The position numbers were made by a program, and so were the translations under genes. A DNA stretch of 64,000 bases from Tritrichomonas musculus (taxonomy: Eukaryota; Parabasalia; Tritrichomonadida; Tritrichomonadidae). Positions within the stretch are counted from its first letter, which is position 1; each line of letters begins with the position of its first letter. This document shows, piece after piece, positions 17,518 through 28,351 of the stretch. The notes beneath the pieces were generated by a model. It was not told where the DNA came from. It made no database searches and saw only the letters and a program-made list of their open reading frames with translations. The stretch is from NCBI GenBank assembly GCA_039105265.1, contig JAPFFF010000008.1, forward strand, positions 4,712,001 through 4,776,000, written 5' to 3'.

Positions 17518-19812
17518 TTATTCATTATTCATTCTTTGATGTAATGGTTTAAGATTAACAGCAAAATTATCATATTTATTTTTGTTCTGCAATTTGCTTT
17601 CTTTGAGTTGTGCTTTGAATGCTGTGTATCCACAATTTGGATATATATCTCTTTCTATTGCTGCAGAGATTCGTTTAATGAAATTATCTTTAACGTTCTT
17701 AATATCTTCTGGCGTTGCTTCTTTAATTCCTTCTGCATTTCGTTTCAACCTGTTATATCCTTCTTGCTTACTTACATCAACATTGAAACCAACACCAAAG
17801 ACAACATAATCAATGTAATGCATTAATTCAGTAAATTGTTTACCCCATTGACTTGGTTCAGCCTTTAATTCTCCTGATGTGATATCAATAGCTTTATCAA
17901 TAATCTTCTCAACATATGATTGAACATTCTTTCCTAATACTGAAACATATTCTTTATTGTTCTGTTGTTTCCAATATGTCCATTGTTCATATGTTAATAT
18001 CTTTCCATTGAACTTATTGTCTTGAATTAGTTCTTTGAAAGGAGCATCAAAGAGATAAGCAAATAACATATTTGATACAGCAAGGTAATTGATGAGTTTC
18101 TTCAAAGGAGATAATACAAAGAATTGTTCGTCATTCCAATACACTTTCCAGACTTTAGAAAAGATTGATGACCAATAAGAACTTGGTGTAATACGTTTGC
18201 TGACTCTTGCTTTTCCCAGACCCATAGGACCGTAATAATTTTCTAGCTCTTGCATTTCTTTTCCCTTTGTTAATTTGTATTGACCAGCATCCCAATCAAT
18301 TTTCTTGATATCTTTATCAAATAATGATTGAATCCATTTATTGAACGGCATTTCTTTTCTTTCTTGTTTTGTTTTAATAACAGATTTCCAAACTTTCTTG
18401 TAAGGAGAAGCAAATACAAGCTTGTATCCGTTAATGATTGAAGGATTACCGTTCCTATCAATTAAAACAACATCATCAACTTTATCACCGTTCAAGTCTG
18501 TTATTGAGTTTCCTAACGGGTCTTTGGCATTTTCTGGTAATAAACGATATCTTGGTTTACCGTCTTTATCAACTGAATTCTTACAGTATTCAATAGCTGT
18601 ATCACGACAAGCTGCATTCGGAATGTATTTGATTCTGAAGTTTCCGTTAATAATCATATCAATAAATTTATCTCTGTAATAGGATATATTACCACCAACC
18701 CGAGGTATTTCAAGCTTGTCAAATGAATCCTTTAATGTTGAGTTAACAAGAGGCATATCTTTTTTATCACGACGTCCGCGAGTATTCTTTGAGGGTTGCT
18801 TTGCATTTCTTATTAATTCATCAAGTATTTCAGCATCTGCTTTGTTATCTTCTGCATATCCTTTGTATTTCCTTGCAAAAGGTGATTTAATTTCTTGTGC
18901 TTCTTCTTCATTATCAACATATCTGTATGGTTGTTTTGCAGGTGTTTTTGTATATCTGTATGCTTCGGTTGCTGCTTCATCATCATCATGCCAATCATCT
19001 AATTCATCATCATATAATGATTGAAGAGGTCCGTTATTATTGTTGTTGTCGTCTGCCATTTTATTAGTTGAAAAATTATTTTTATTGTGTTCCTTTGATG
19101 GTTCAATAAAAGAATCAGATAAATCATCGTTTTTCAATATTAATGACTCAGAATCTGATTCGCTTAATGTTATATTAAGTAATGAATCTTCACTGTCTTT
19201 AGGCAATTGTATTGTCGAGTCATTTTCATCAGAATCACTCGGAGTTATGCGTTTTCTTCTTGGTGTTCTTCGTTTATTAGTATCAAGTGTTGGTTCATGT
19301 ATGCTTGTTCTCTTTCTTCTTCCTTTGTTGGTTTGTGGTGTTTGACTCTTTCTCGGTGGTTTGATGGGTGATGAACGAAAACCATCAGAACTATAATTCA
19401 AATCATCATTGACAACAATATTGAAGTAATTGATAATGATATCAAGACTTTTTTTATCTGTTGTGTACTCTTTTAAACTAAGGAATCGATTGCCTTTACT
19501 TTTAATACCAGCATTGATTTTGTTCATCAATGAAACAAATCGACGAAACTTGACTTTCATTTCACGAATCTTTCCCACACTTCTTCCTGTATATTCATTG
19601 TTTTGTATTTGATACAACAAATTAATTAAATCATTGGGGTGTTCTAGTTTGTATGTACTGAGAAACGTGTTCTTAAAATAATCTATCGGGTCCTCTAGTT
19701 CTTCATCATCATCAGGTTTAGATACCTCACTATCAAATATAGTTTCATCATCAATATTACTTAAATCTAATTCAAAGCTATCAGATGAATTATTTTTATC
19801 TTGTTTTGACAT
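17518..19812 (-). CDS. Large conserved Maverick protein of M3 with EF-hand-like loop
   Basis: This 764-residue protein is homologous over its C-terminal half to the M2 protein at 36380-38425. Residues 1-330 are disordered, with acidic runs, Ser/Asp tracts and basic patches (RKSQTPQTNKGRRKR, RRTPRRKRI). The shared region contains a calcium-loop-like DLNGDKVDDVVLID, then INGYKLV, ERKE and several helices. The equivalent M2 loop is DINGDNIPDVAI. No catalytic motif is visible. Candidates include a structural, terminal or packaging protein; I cannot choose. The start is at 19812, divergent from the fibre gene by 22 bases. Confidence 0.75.
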   Translation of the reverse strand: MSKQDKNNSSDSFELDLSNIDDETIFDSEVSKPDDDEELEDPIDYFKNTFLSTYKLEHPNDLINLLYQIQNNEYTGRSVGKIREMKVKFRRFVSLMNKINAGIKSKGNRFLSLKEYTTDKKSLDIIINYFNIVVNDDLNYSSDGFRSSPIKPPRKSQTPQTNKGRRKRTSIHEPTLDTNKRRTPRRKRITPSDSDENDSTIQLPKDSEDSLLNITLSESDSESLILKNDDLSDSFIEPSKEHNKNNFSTNKMADDNNNNNGPLQSLYDDELDDWHDDDEAATEAYRYTKTPAKQPYRYVDNEEEAQEIKSPFARKYKGYAEDNKADAEILDELIRNAKQPSKNTRGRRDKKDMPLVNSTLKDSFDKLEIPRVGGNISYYRDKFIDMIINGNFRIKYIPNAACRDTAIEYCKNSVDKDGKPRYRLLPENAKDPLGNSITDLNGDKVDDVVLIDRNGNPSIINGYKLVFASPYKKVWKSVIKTKQERKEMPFNKWIQSLFDKDIKKIDWDAGQYKLTKGKEMQELENYYGPMGLGKARVSKRITPSSYWSSIFSKVWKVYWNDEQFFVLSPLKKLINYLAVSNMLFAYLFDAPFKELIQDNKFNGKILTYEQWTYWKQQNNKEYVSVLGKNVQSYVEKIIDKAIDITSGELKAEPSQWGKQFTELMHYIDYVVFGVGFNVDVSKQEGYNRLKRNAEGIKEATPEDIKNVKDNFIKRISAAIERDIYPNCGYTAFKAQLKESKLQNKNKYDNFAVNLKPLHQRMNNE

Positions 19813-19834
19813 TGTTTAGTTTCTAATAAATTGA

Positions 19835-22800
19835 ATGTTTACGATTGAGCAGAGCGGACACATAACAAAAACAAATACTATTGACGGATTGATTAACGAA
19901 TACATTAAAAGATATGTCGATAATTATGTTATCAAAGGTGATACATCGAACGGAAACGTAGGGATTTCAAACGGAAATGGAATCACTAAGGAACAATTGA
20001 ATGAAGCAGTTAACGGATTGCGTGATTATGTTATCAACAATTATGCTTTATCAACTGATATACCTGAACCAATTGATATAACGAATTATGCATTGAAGAC
20101 GGATATACCAGAAGTACTCAAAAATAGTGAGTTGCAATTGAACATAAAAGAACTATTACCCGACGAAATGTTTCAGAAATTGATGGCTGAAGATGTTAAA
20201 CCATTATCAGCTCAAGCATCAATGTGTTTAACAAGTATAGCAGCTAATGAAGGTCTTCAATCGGCTTTGGATGTTTGTGCCGAACGATATGTTCCAAAAG
20301 ATGATTTGAAGAATTACATCACGAGAGATAATTTGAATGTATCAACTGAATACACAATTGAAATCAAGACATATATGTTTCCTAATATAGGTCCAGTACC
20401 AGAAGAATATGAAGAAAACGGAATGGATACATCTCACGTTTTACCGTTCAAAGAAGGAACACATTTGGTTGGTTATAAATTAGACAATAGTGGTAATATA
20501 TTCCATTTTGATATCAGATTTAAGACAAATGAATTATATGCTGATGATGAATATAACGTTAAACAACATGAAGCTGAAGGATTTGAAAGTGAAGGGGAGT
20601 ATTTTGAATTAGTGTGGGATGAATTTACTGGAGCAATTTATGATAGATATCAATACCTTCCAATAACAATAACATTAGCAGAAACAAATGATGAATTAGC
20701 ATTGAAGAGTGATATACCTGAACCTGTTGATTTGACACCGTATTATACTAGTGCACAAGCTGATGAGAAGTTCGTCGATGAGGATGAATTGGCTTATGAA
20801 TTAGATAAGTATGAAACGAAAACAGTTGCAGAAGGAAAATATGCAATGAAGAGTGAAATCCCAGAAATTATTGAGGGTCAAACAACAATTCAATTCGAAA
20901 TCGTCAATAATACAATTCCTGATTTGGATTACAACACATATCATGAAATGATTGAGCAATACGGGTTGGATATTGTTTCATCAAACAGTTTTTATACGGG
21001 TCATTATGTTCATGTAGACTATTCGTACAATGACGATGATGACGAACAACCCTCTCAGATAATGCGTATCGAAGGAAGTGATTCAAGTATTTGGTTTTTG
21101 TATGACAGCCATGAATTAATCAATCCAGGAACTGGCGATACACCAGAAGTTTTATCGTGTTCAATTACCAAAACTATCGAACCAACAGACAGAAACGCTT
21201 ATTCAGCTAGATATGTGTCGAATACTTATGCATTGAAGACGGATATACCAGAACCAGTTGACTTGACACCGTATTATACTAGTGCACAAGCTGATGAGAA
21301 GTTTGTTGATGAAGATGAATTAGCTTATGAATTAGATAAGTATGCATTGAAAACAGATATACCAACAATTCCAACTGATTTGGTTAATGAATCTGCATTG
21401 AGTACTGCATTATACGGAACTGAATTGAATATTGAATATCCGAATCCCGTTCGTGATTATATATTTGTAAAACCATACTTACCAGAAACCGATATACATG
21501 TGATATTTGATGTTAATTGGGGTTCTAACAAGGATTACATTAACAATATTCAACATTTTGATTTGATATTCAAGCCTTATGAAAAATATATGAGAGGGTA
21601 TAGAATGATGTTAGATAATGGATTATCTATTGTATGGTATGACCGTGGCGAATTTATGTTGTGTAATTCAAGTGGCAATACTCAATGGTTAATCAACGTC
21701 ATTAAAGCACAAATCGAATCACCATTTATTAAAACTGCAAATGTTGTTGATGAAAATCCAGAACAAATCACAATTCAATGTACACAGAATGAAAGTGGTT
21801 GTGTAGTTCCTGATGATGATATAAGAAGAGTATTCACAACCAAAAATATTATCGTCAAATTCAAACGAAATGCTGATGATGCATCATATGAAGAAGTTGA
21901 ATACGAATACAGTTTATATAAAAGTTTGAATATGATTTACAAATCAACAAGCAATGAATTAATAAATATTAATTATAATACCCATATCGTTTCATTGAGA
22001 GCTGAGGACGATACACTGACTAATATATATGATGCATCTATCACATTAATCAGCATCCGACCTGTGAATGATGATATGATTACTTCAGTGAAATATGTGA
22101 ATGATAACTTTGCTCTGAAGTCAAACGTCATAACAGAAGAACAACTAATAAAAAAATGTGCTATTGATTGCGGACCGATTACAGAGGGCGGTGAAATATC
22201 AATTCATTATCTAAAACTTGAAGATAAGGTAATTAAACTGGAATATATAGTAGGTGATTATGCGCTATGTTTGGAAATAAGAATATTATTCTATGATACA
22301 ACTGGAAATCCTCATAACATTGTTCTTGTATTACATCAAAGAACTGTGTATTTCGACAATTTCAAATTCCCATTCTATTATGAAGACACTGTTGATATAG
22401 CATCAGGAAGACCCCTGACATATAATTTCCCGATAGGCGGATATTCTTGGACAACTACTCAGGAATTATTAGATGCTAAACAAATATATTCAAGATGCAT
22501 CATGTCCCGAGGTTATTTAGCAAAATATAAGGCTGCTATTTACGGTGCACAATCAAACACAACAATCACACATTACTCTCCGATTGAATCATCAATGAAC
22601 TCTGTTAGTGATTTCGTTGTTGGTTCTCCAGTGTATATGACAGGTAAGGTTTACAAACATGTTGGTGATGAATGGAAACCATCAACAGCAGATGATACAA
22701 CTGATTGTATTTGTAGTGTCAAGACATCAGGAACATGGAAGGAGTATGTCGGTATATGTGTGAGAATCGATGACAAAAATAAATGTATCACATTCGCAAG

Positions 22801-22996
22801 TCATGGCGATTACATTTGCAAAGTTAATGATTCATCATGTTATTCAATCGGTGATGAGGTGTTTATCGATAATGAAGACAATAAGCTGAAAGTTCTTTCA
22901 GGAGAGACAGCAATAACATCAAAAATAAAACGTATGACTGTTGGAATCATTACAAGTATCATTGATGAAAGAACATTAGCTGTATTCAAAGAGTAA
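19835..22996 (+). CDS. Large fibre-like protein of M3
   Basis: This 1053-residue protein has repeated linkers of the form ALKTDIPE and PEPVDLTPYYTSAQADEKF. One block of about 115 bases occurs twice (near 20704 and 21247). Between the linkers lie beta-rich modules. Residues about 515-760 are strikingly similar to part of the M2 fibre, and the last 145 residues (THYSPIE, CICSVK, ASHGDY) match its C-terminal domain. Such alternation of short coils and beta modules is typical of trimeric viral fibres. Host-attachment function is inferred. The ATG at 19835 follows an AT-rich leader shared with the divergent gene. Confidence 0.8.
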   Translation: MFTIEQSGHITKTNTIDGLINEYIKRYVDNYVIKGDTSNGNVGISNGNGITKEQLNEAVNGLRDYVINNYALSTDIPEPIDITNYALKTDIPEVLKNSELQLNIKELLPDEMFQKLMAEDVKPLSAQASMCLTSIAANEGLQSALDVCAERYVPKDDLKNYITRDNLNVSTEYTIEIKTYMFPNIGPVPEEYEENGMDTSHVLPFKEGTHLVGYKLDNSGNIFHFDIRFKTNELYADDEYNVKQHEAEGFESEGEYFELVWDEFTGAIYDRYQYLPITITLAETNDELALKSDIPEPVDLTPYYTSAQADEKFVDEDELAYELDKYETKTVAEGKYAMKSEIPEIIEGQTTIQFEIVNNTIPDLDYNTYHEMIEQYGLDIVSSNSFYTGHYVHVDYSYNDDDDEQPSQIMRIEGSDSSIWFLYDSHELINPGTGDTPEVLSCSITKTIEPTDRNAYSARYVSNTYALKTDIPEPVDLTPYYTSAQADEKFVDEDELAYELDKYALKTDIPTIPTDLVNESALSTALYGTELNIEYPNPVRDYIFVKPYLPETDIHVIFDVNWGSNKDYINNIQHFDLIFKPYEKYMRGYRMMLDNGLSIVWYDRGEFMLCNSSGNTQWLINVIKAQIESPFIKTANVVDENPEQITIQCTQNESGCVVPDDDIRRVFTTKNIIVKFKRNADDASYEEVEYEYSLYKSLNMIYKSTSNELININYNTHIVSLRAEDDTLTNIYDASITLISIRPVNDDMITSVKYVNDNFALKSNVITEEQLIKKCAIDCGPITEGGEISIHYLKLEDKVIKLEYIVGDYALCLEIRILFYDTTGNPHNIVLVLHQRTVYFDNFKFPFYYEDTVDIASGRPLTYNFPIGGYSWTTTQELLDAKQIYSRCIMSRGYLAKYKAAIYGAQSNTTITHYSPIESSMNSVSDFVVGSPVYMTGKVYKHVGDEWKPSTADDTTDCICSVKTSGTWKEYVGICVRIDDKNKCITFASHGDYICKVNDSSCYSIGDEVFIDNEDNKLKVLSGETAITSKIKRMTVGIITSIIDERTLAVFKE

Positions 22997-23002
22997 ATCA
23001 AA

Positions 23003-23641
23003 TCAAATCAAATCATGTTGATGTTTGAATCTATTAATATATACGCTAACTTTTTGATTATTTATATCGTTCATTGAAATAAATTCATTGCCTGATTTAT
23101 TTGTATTGATATGAAGAATTTTATAAATATTATCAGTAATCTTTGCATAAAAAATGTCTTCATTATTAGTATCATCATGGTAATAATAATACGTGTTTTC
23201 TTCAAATTCTTTCCTTTCTGTCTTTGTTTCATAGAAATCAATAACAATTGCATCATCAGGTATGTCATCAATGAATTCATATTGAATACCTTTATAATTT
23301 GATTTATTTTTATTATTCTCTGAACTTGATACAAATCGTAAATTATCAAGATGATAATCAGTTTTGATTCTATTCTTATGGTCGACTTGTGGTAGATTAT
23401 TAGGGTTTTCAATAAATTGCTTTGCTACAAGAATATGTTTATAATATATTTTGTTATTTAGGTTTACACACGGATAAACATTTTGTCTGTATTCACCTTC
23501 AGCTATTATTTTTCCTGTTTTCTTATTCTTGATGTTATAAGGGAAAGTTGTTTGAATTTCATAATCACTTTCAAAACCTTTCAAAGGTTCAAATTCAGCT
23601 TCAGCATTTTCAATTTGTGTTTGTTCAGTTGGTTGACTCAT
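23003..23641 (-). CDS. Free-standing HNH endonuclease-like protein of M3
   Basis: This 212-residue protein begins with an acidic stretch and then has a NUMOD4-like start (FEPLKGFESDYEI). It continues with VNLNNKIYYKHILVAKQFI, and the HNH core shows VDHKNR, then LDNLRFVSSSENNKNK. The C-terminal 90 residues are acidic and unassigned. This arrangement is that of homing-type HNH nucleases. A related gene occurs in M4 (60885-62461). It lies between the fibre and polymerase genes and may act as a passenger nuclease or in element competition, which is inference. Confidence 0.82.
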   Translation of the reverse strand: MSQPTEQTQIENAEAEFEPLKGFESDYEIQTTFPYNIKNKKTGKIIAEGEYRQNVYPCVNLNNKIYYKHILVAKQFIENPNNLPQVDHKNRIKTDYHLDNLRFVSSSENNKNKSNYKGIQYEFIDDIPDDAIVIDFYETKTERKEFEENTYYYYHDDTNNEDIFYAKITDNIYKILHINTNKSGNEFISMNDINNQKVSVYINRFKHQHDLI

Positions 23642-23659
23642 TTATAACAAAAATAAAAA
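23642..23659 (-). promoter_or_regulatory. Initiator-like T-rich leader before the HNH gene
   Basis: Read on the minus strand, a TTTATTTTTGTTATAA stretch ends directly at the ATG at 23641. It fits the T-run pattern seen before other genes in the nest but lacks a clear TCA. Confidence 0.3.
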
Positions 23660-23696
23660 AATTGATTTTTTAAAATAAAATCATTAAATTAATTGT

Positions 23697-26600
23697 TTAA
23701 TGATTCTCAATGAAATAATCCTTTGCAGTGAAACCATTGACATAAGGACAACAACAATGATTTGATAATACCAACATTTTTGAATGTGCTGCTGTTAAAG
23801 CATTTTTGATTACAGTTATTTTACTCATCAGTTGTGAATTCATTTGAAGGTTTATATTTTTGCCTTTCATTACTGATTGCTTTTCAATGACATTTTTGTA
23901 ATCACTTGATTTGATGTTGTTCTTCTTCAATGATATACCTTTGAGCTTTAATGAAATTGTTTTGTCATCTGACCAAATCGTATAACATTTAGCACACAAA
24001 GCAACTTGATTTGCTCCAAACTTTTCTACACAGCATCCGAGTATCTTTTTCTCATCATATACATCATTGATTGCAGGGTTTGGCATAAAGCTATAAATGT
24101 GTTTATCATAAAATGATTTGTCTTTGATGACGTAATCAAACAACTGGTCAATCGGTTTATTCATATCACCAGCTATAGACATGTAAAGGCTGTCTGTATC
24201 GACCGAGTTGAAATGAATTTTATTCATGTCAATGCATTTGTATAGAAAGTCATAAAGGAAAGTCAAATACCAATATTTCGCATTGTCTAATGTCCAAAAT
24301 GATTCCTGAAGACATGTAGTGCATTTGAATGAATGAGGTTGTGATTGTATCAAATAACAATCATTTGACAATTTACATCCATTGCGATAAGTATCGGATG
24401 CAATCAATTGAAAGGCTTTATTTTTATCAACAATTCTGACTTTGTTGAAGTTCTCTGAATTCATACCGTCATATCCGTAAGATCCGTTCATACTAATCTT
24501 GTAAAACTTTTCGTTCCCGTGTGCCTTTCCTGACAATATATCTTGACGCTTCTTCATAAACTCACAAACAAATTGATTGAATCCGTCATGAGCTTCATAT
24601 AAACTTAAGCTCTTAATGTCATCAACAATAAGTCCGTGGTCGATTAAAAACCATAAAAGGTAATTCGAGAACGTCATAAATGTTCCGCATGTATCAAGCA
24701 ACATTGTCAGCTTTCTTGTTTCTTTATCGGCTGAATTCAGTTTATTGTCTTTCATATATTTGTACATATAGCTTCCAATCGTTTGCTCATCATTCATTAT
24801 ATTGATATTTCTAAACACAGGAGGGAAATTAATCAAATCGTTGATTTTATTCTTTGGACATCTCAATTTGACTTCAGCTTTGAATATAAACTCAGGGTTT
24901 GCATCAAATCGCTTCTTTGATTGAATGATATTCATTGCAGTATTAAGAACCTTTTCATTCTTGTTTCCTTGTTCATCATAAACATCAAATCGTTTTATAA
25001 ATGAACCAGGCATGTACATGATTCCTCCGTGATAAGGATTGAATGAATGTTTTACTGAACTGAATGATGAGGGATACAATGAATTGAAATCAATACCAGC
25101 AACGTGTGAAACTATGTTTGAAGTGTCATAGCTAATGATTCTGTCATTAACGGCATCATATTTGAGTTTATTGATTAATGTTTGACCTCTAATGTTCACT
25201 CGATGAAGTACATTTGATAATCCTCCCGTTATGTTCTCTCTCAAATTGTAGTATTCTTTTTCATCAGTTATGAGTGTTGGCAGGTGATGGAGCTTGCAGA
25301 ATTTCTTCAATTGTATTTTGGTTCTTGTTATCTTGTCATCATCACGTTGTCTCAAACGATTACATTCAGCACAAGCAAGTAAACAGTTATCAATCTGATG
25401 TCCTTTGTTGTTATCTATTCTGTCAAGTGTCGGTTTGTTGTTGTAAGTAAAGTGTTCACCACATAAATGACATTTACCTGTTTCATTTGATTCATACAAT
25501 TTCATGAATGCTTCAAAATCCTTTTCACTAACACATTTTGAAATATCTCGTTGATTTTGGTTCGTTTGAAGCGATGAATCGCCTTTTTGCGAGCAAAAAT
25601 TATGTTTCATGTCTTGCTTTCGATAATTATCACATTTATTTAACCACCATTTCATTGTTGGTTTGAATGTATTTGATTTGTTGATGATTTCATAGTCGTT
25701 CTTCGGGTTGAAATCTTTGTAAGCAAGAGCATATTTGATACATGAAGCATTCTTTGATAACGAAAGATTGCTAATCAAATCAACTTTATATTCAGCATTC
25801 ATTTGAATAAGGTTGTCAATAGGATTAATCATCATTTCAACATCATTGTCATTGTATGATAACAAGTAATCCCAACGTGTTGCAAACCTCTTTGAATCAA
25901 TCAAATACTCTTCATAATCAGCTTTTGTTAATGGATTCTTTTGATTGAGATAACTGTAAAAGTCTTCATATTTGAATGGTTCACTCTTTGATAACACTTC
26001 ATTATAATTTTCATTGTTGATTGCTTCATAAGGAAATACACCTTTCGAACTGTTAGATATACCGCCAAAATCGATTCCAAACTGTTTGAGCGTACCACCA
26101 GCAACAAATGCTTGTGCGTCAATGAATCGTAATCGAATGGGATACTTTGATGATTTCAATATAAATTGTTTCAATGATGTAGCTGTTCCAATCATTCCGC
26201 TATCGATAGACCAATGATTTTTAATCAATTGCTCTTTGAATAAGTTTGAATCAAATCGTGATGAATTAAAACCGAATACTGTTATTGTTTTCAATGATGT
26301 ATCTATTTTATTGAGTTCATCTTCTGATTTATCTTTAATGAATGATTTTAAATGGTTCAACTTATCAACATACACATCACAGCCAACAACAAATAACCAG
26401 TCAATCCATTTGGCAATGAATTCATTTGTTCTTATATCAAAGTTCTTTGTTATCAAACCTTTATCAAGTTTCACACATGATGAAACACTCAAAGGAATCA
26501 ATCGAGAATTGATAACTGATTTATCACTAACTTTCTTTTCAATCTTTTGCTCCATTGTTTCAAAATCATAAGTGATATAATGAATTGTTGGCTTCCATTC

Positions 26601-28259
26601 AAGTTCATATGAAAGACAATACAAATAAACAGGATTGTTTAAAATGTGTGGACAATATGGCAAAGCTTCTCGTGAAGGTATGAAATCCTTTTTGAATTTG
26701 CCATCACATTTATCTACATGTCTGTTGAATCTGTCAATATTGTTATTTCCTTTGTGAATGTATGAACCACAATGAGGACATATATGAATGTTTGTTAATG
26801 CTTCAGCATCAATGATGTACATGATATGAAGTATCTTATCTTTTGAATACAACAGAGCTGAAAATGTTTTGTTTGATTCATCAGTGTTGTGCCATTGGTC
26901 TTGAATATCATAAATATGTTTCTCTTTGTCATATTCATAGATGTTGACATTGATGTTATGATTCTTGGCTGATTCTTTCATTTCTTCAATCGTGATTCCT
27001 TTGAATGTGTTGATGAATTGATTTGCTGCTTTTGAAGGTTTTGTTGAATAAGTTATTCCGTGTTCTTCACATAATATTTTCTTTGCTGCTGCTGTTCTGT
27101 TGGAGATTTTAAATGTTCGTGTTTCAATAAGTTGCTTATTCAAACAGCAAGCAAGGAAACGATACCAACATAAACAATCATCAACGTTATCCATAATGAT
27201 ATATTTATTTTTAATGAACTCTTCTGGTAATCCATCAATCTTACCTGTTATCTTAACGACACGAGAGATTGTAAATGAAACAGACCAAACGATACACAAT
27301 TTGATGTTTGAAGCAGTGGTTTCATATTCATGAATCTTTGATTCAATATACAGTTTAACTTTATCAATATCTTTATTCTCTCTAACGATTATCGGTACTG
27401 ATGATTTATAATTCTTCCATTTGATTTCACTTGCTTCATATGTATATCTTTCGTTTTCATTCTTTGGTGGTATCTCAAATATACCAGTCAATTGAAAATA
27501 TATTTTGAACGGTTTCACTTCTTGTTTAAATACTGTTTCAGTCAAATATTCATTGATGTCTTCAATTGATGAAACTCCGTTCTTGTAATATATTTTTATC
27601 GGTTCTTTACTGTCTTCATCTAATCGTTCAACCTTTTCATTATCATTTGGGAATTGGTCAATGAAATGACTGCATGCTTCAACTGCTTCATCAAAGTTCT
27701 CAGGTTCATTGATTATGAAATATGAGTCATGTTTTGAATGAACACCTTTATAGCCAAACTTTTTGAGGTATTCAATTAATTCAGCATTTTCATTGTTGAA
27801 TCGAATGTCTTCATATCGTTGAGGTTGTTTGTTTGTCTTTGGCGGTAATGGTCTCAATAATATATTTTCAGATTTAATTAATTGAAGGGCTTTGTTGAGT
27901 GCATCATGAGCTATTTTAATGTTGTTCTCGATTTGTTTTTGTTTTAGTTTTTGTTCATCATTTTGTTCTTCTTCTTCAAATTGTTCCTCTTCCTCCTCTT
28001 CTTCTTGTTCTTCTGCTTCTTTCTTCATTCTATTGACGAAAGCTAATATTGTTGTATCATTGATTCCATTGCCTTCATGTTCTCTAAAACCGAATGAAGT
28101 TAGATAGTTTTCTAAGATTGACTTGAAATGTTTAACATCATAGTCAGAAGGTTTAGATGTTGATAAGCGAGGTTTTAATTGAAGTTCATTATTGATATAC
28201 CTGATTTGTTCAATAACAAATGATTTGGTATCTTTTTGATAGTAATAACGCGAACTCAT
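23697..28259 (-). CDS. pPolB: Protein-primed family B DNA polymerase of M3 with HNH insert
   Basis: This 1520-residue protein has exonuclease motifs TYDFETME (about 562), GFNSSRFD and YNDNDV, and polymerase motifs GIDFNSLYPS (motif A, about 1056), KISMNGSYGY (motif B) and SVDTDSLY (motif C, about 1352). A zinc-finger-like CPHCGSYIH...H....C lies near residue 495. Between the exonuclease and polymerase domains, about 928-970, there is an HNH nuclease-like insert: CHLCG, then TLDRIDNNKGH, then LLACAECNRLR. The M2 polymerase lacks this insert. A Glu-rich run (about 93-105) lies near the N-terminus. All polymerase and exonuclease residues appear intact. It replicates the element by protein priming, from family knowledge. 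Confidence 0.95.
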   Translation of the reverse strand: MSSRYYYQKDTKSFVIEQIRYINNELQLKPRLSTSKPSDYDVKHFKSILENYLTSFGFREHEGNGINDTTILAFVNRMKKEAEEQEEEEEEEQFEEEEQNDEQKLKQKQIENNIKIAHDALNKALQLIKSENILLRPLPPKTNKQPQRYEDIRFNNENAELIEYLKKFGYKGVHSKHDSYFIINEPENFDEAVEACSHFIDQFPNDNEKVERLDEDSKEPIKIYYKNGVSSIEDINEYLTETVFKQEVKPFKIYFQLTGIFEIPPKNENERYTYEASEIKWKNYKSSVPIIVRENKDIDKVKLYIESKIHEYETTASNIKLCIVWSVSFTISRVVKITGKIDGLPEEFIKNKYIIMDNVDDCLCWYRFLACCLNKQLIETRTFKISNRTAAAKKILCEEHGITYSTKPSKAANQFINTFKGITIEEMKESAKNHNINVNIYEYDKEKHIYDIQDQWHNTDESNKTFSALLYSKDKILHIMYIIDAEALTNIHICPHCGSYIHKGNNNIDRFNRHVDKCDGKFKKDFIPSREALPYCPHILNNPVYLYCLSYELEWKPTIHYITYDFETMEQKIEKKVSDKSVINSRLIPLSVSSCVKLDKGLITKNFDIRTNEFIAKWIDWLFVVGCDVYVDKLNHLKSFIKDKSEDELNKIDTSLKTITVFGFNSSRFDSNLFKEQLIKNHWSIDSGMIGTATSLKQFILKSSKYPIRLRFIDAQAFVAGGTLKQFGIDFGGISNSSKGVFPYEAINNENYNEVLSKSEPFKYEDFYSYLNQKNPLTKADYEEYLIDSKRFATRWDYLLSYNDNDVEMMINPIDNLIQMNAEYKVDLISNLSLSKNASCIKYALAYKDFNPKNDYEIINKSNTFKPTMKWWLNKCDNYRKQDMKHNFCSQKGDSSLQTNQNQRDISKCVSEKDFEAFMKLYESNETGKCHLCGEHFTYNNKPTLDRIDNNKGHQIDNCLLACAECNRLRQRDDDKITRTKIQLKKFCKLHHLPTLITDEKEYYNLRENITGGLSNVLHRVNIRGQTLINKLKYDAVNDRIISYDTSNIVSHVAGIDFNSLYPSSFSSVKHSFNPYHGGIMYMPGSFIKRFDVYDEQGNKNEKVLNTAMNIIQSKKRFDANPEFIFKAEVKLRCPKNKINDLINFPPVFRNINIMNDEQTIGSYMYKYMKDNKLNSADKETRKLTMLLDTCGTFMTFSNYLLWFLIDHGLIVDDIKSLSLYEAHDGFNQFVCEFMKKRQDILSGKAHGNEKFYKISMNGSYGYDGMNSENFNKVRIVDKNKAFQLIASDTYRNGCKLSNDCYLIQSQPHSFKCTTCLQESFWTLDNAKYWYLTFLYDFLYKCIDMNKIHFNSVDTDSLYMSIAGDMNKPIDQLFDYVIKDKSFYDKHIYSFMPNPAINDVYDEKKILGCCVEKFGANQVALCAKCYTIWSDDKTISLKLKGISLKKNNIKSSDYKNVIEKQSVMKGKNINLQMNSQLMSKITVIKNALTAAHSKMLVLSNHCCCPYVNGFTAKDYFIENH

Positions 28260-28335
28260 TTATGATATTATTAAAAAATCAAATTATTTGAAATTTGAAA
28301 AAATGTTAAATCAAAAAATAAAAAATATTTCGAGT

Positions 28336-28349
28336 TTTTTATTTCATTG
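28336..28349 (+). promoter_or_regulatory. Initiator-like motif before the 28352 gene
   Basis: TTTTTATTTCATTG precedes the ATG at 28352 by two bases. It is nearly the same as the motif before the M2 polymerase gene (TTTTTATTTTCATTG). Confidence 0.42.
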
Positions 28350-28351
28350 AA

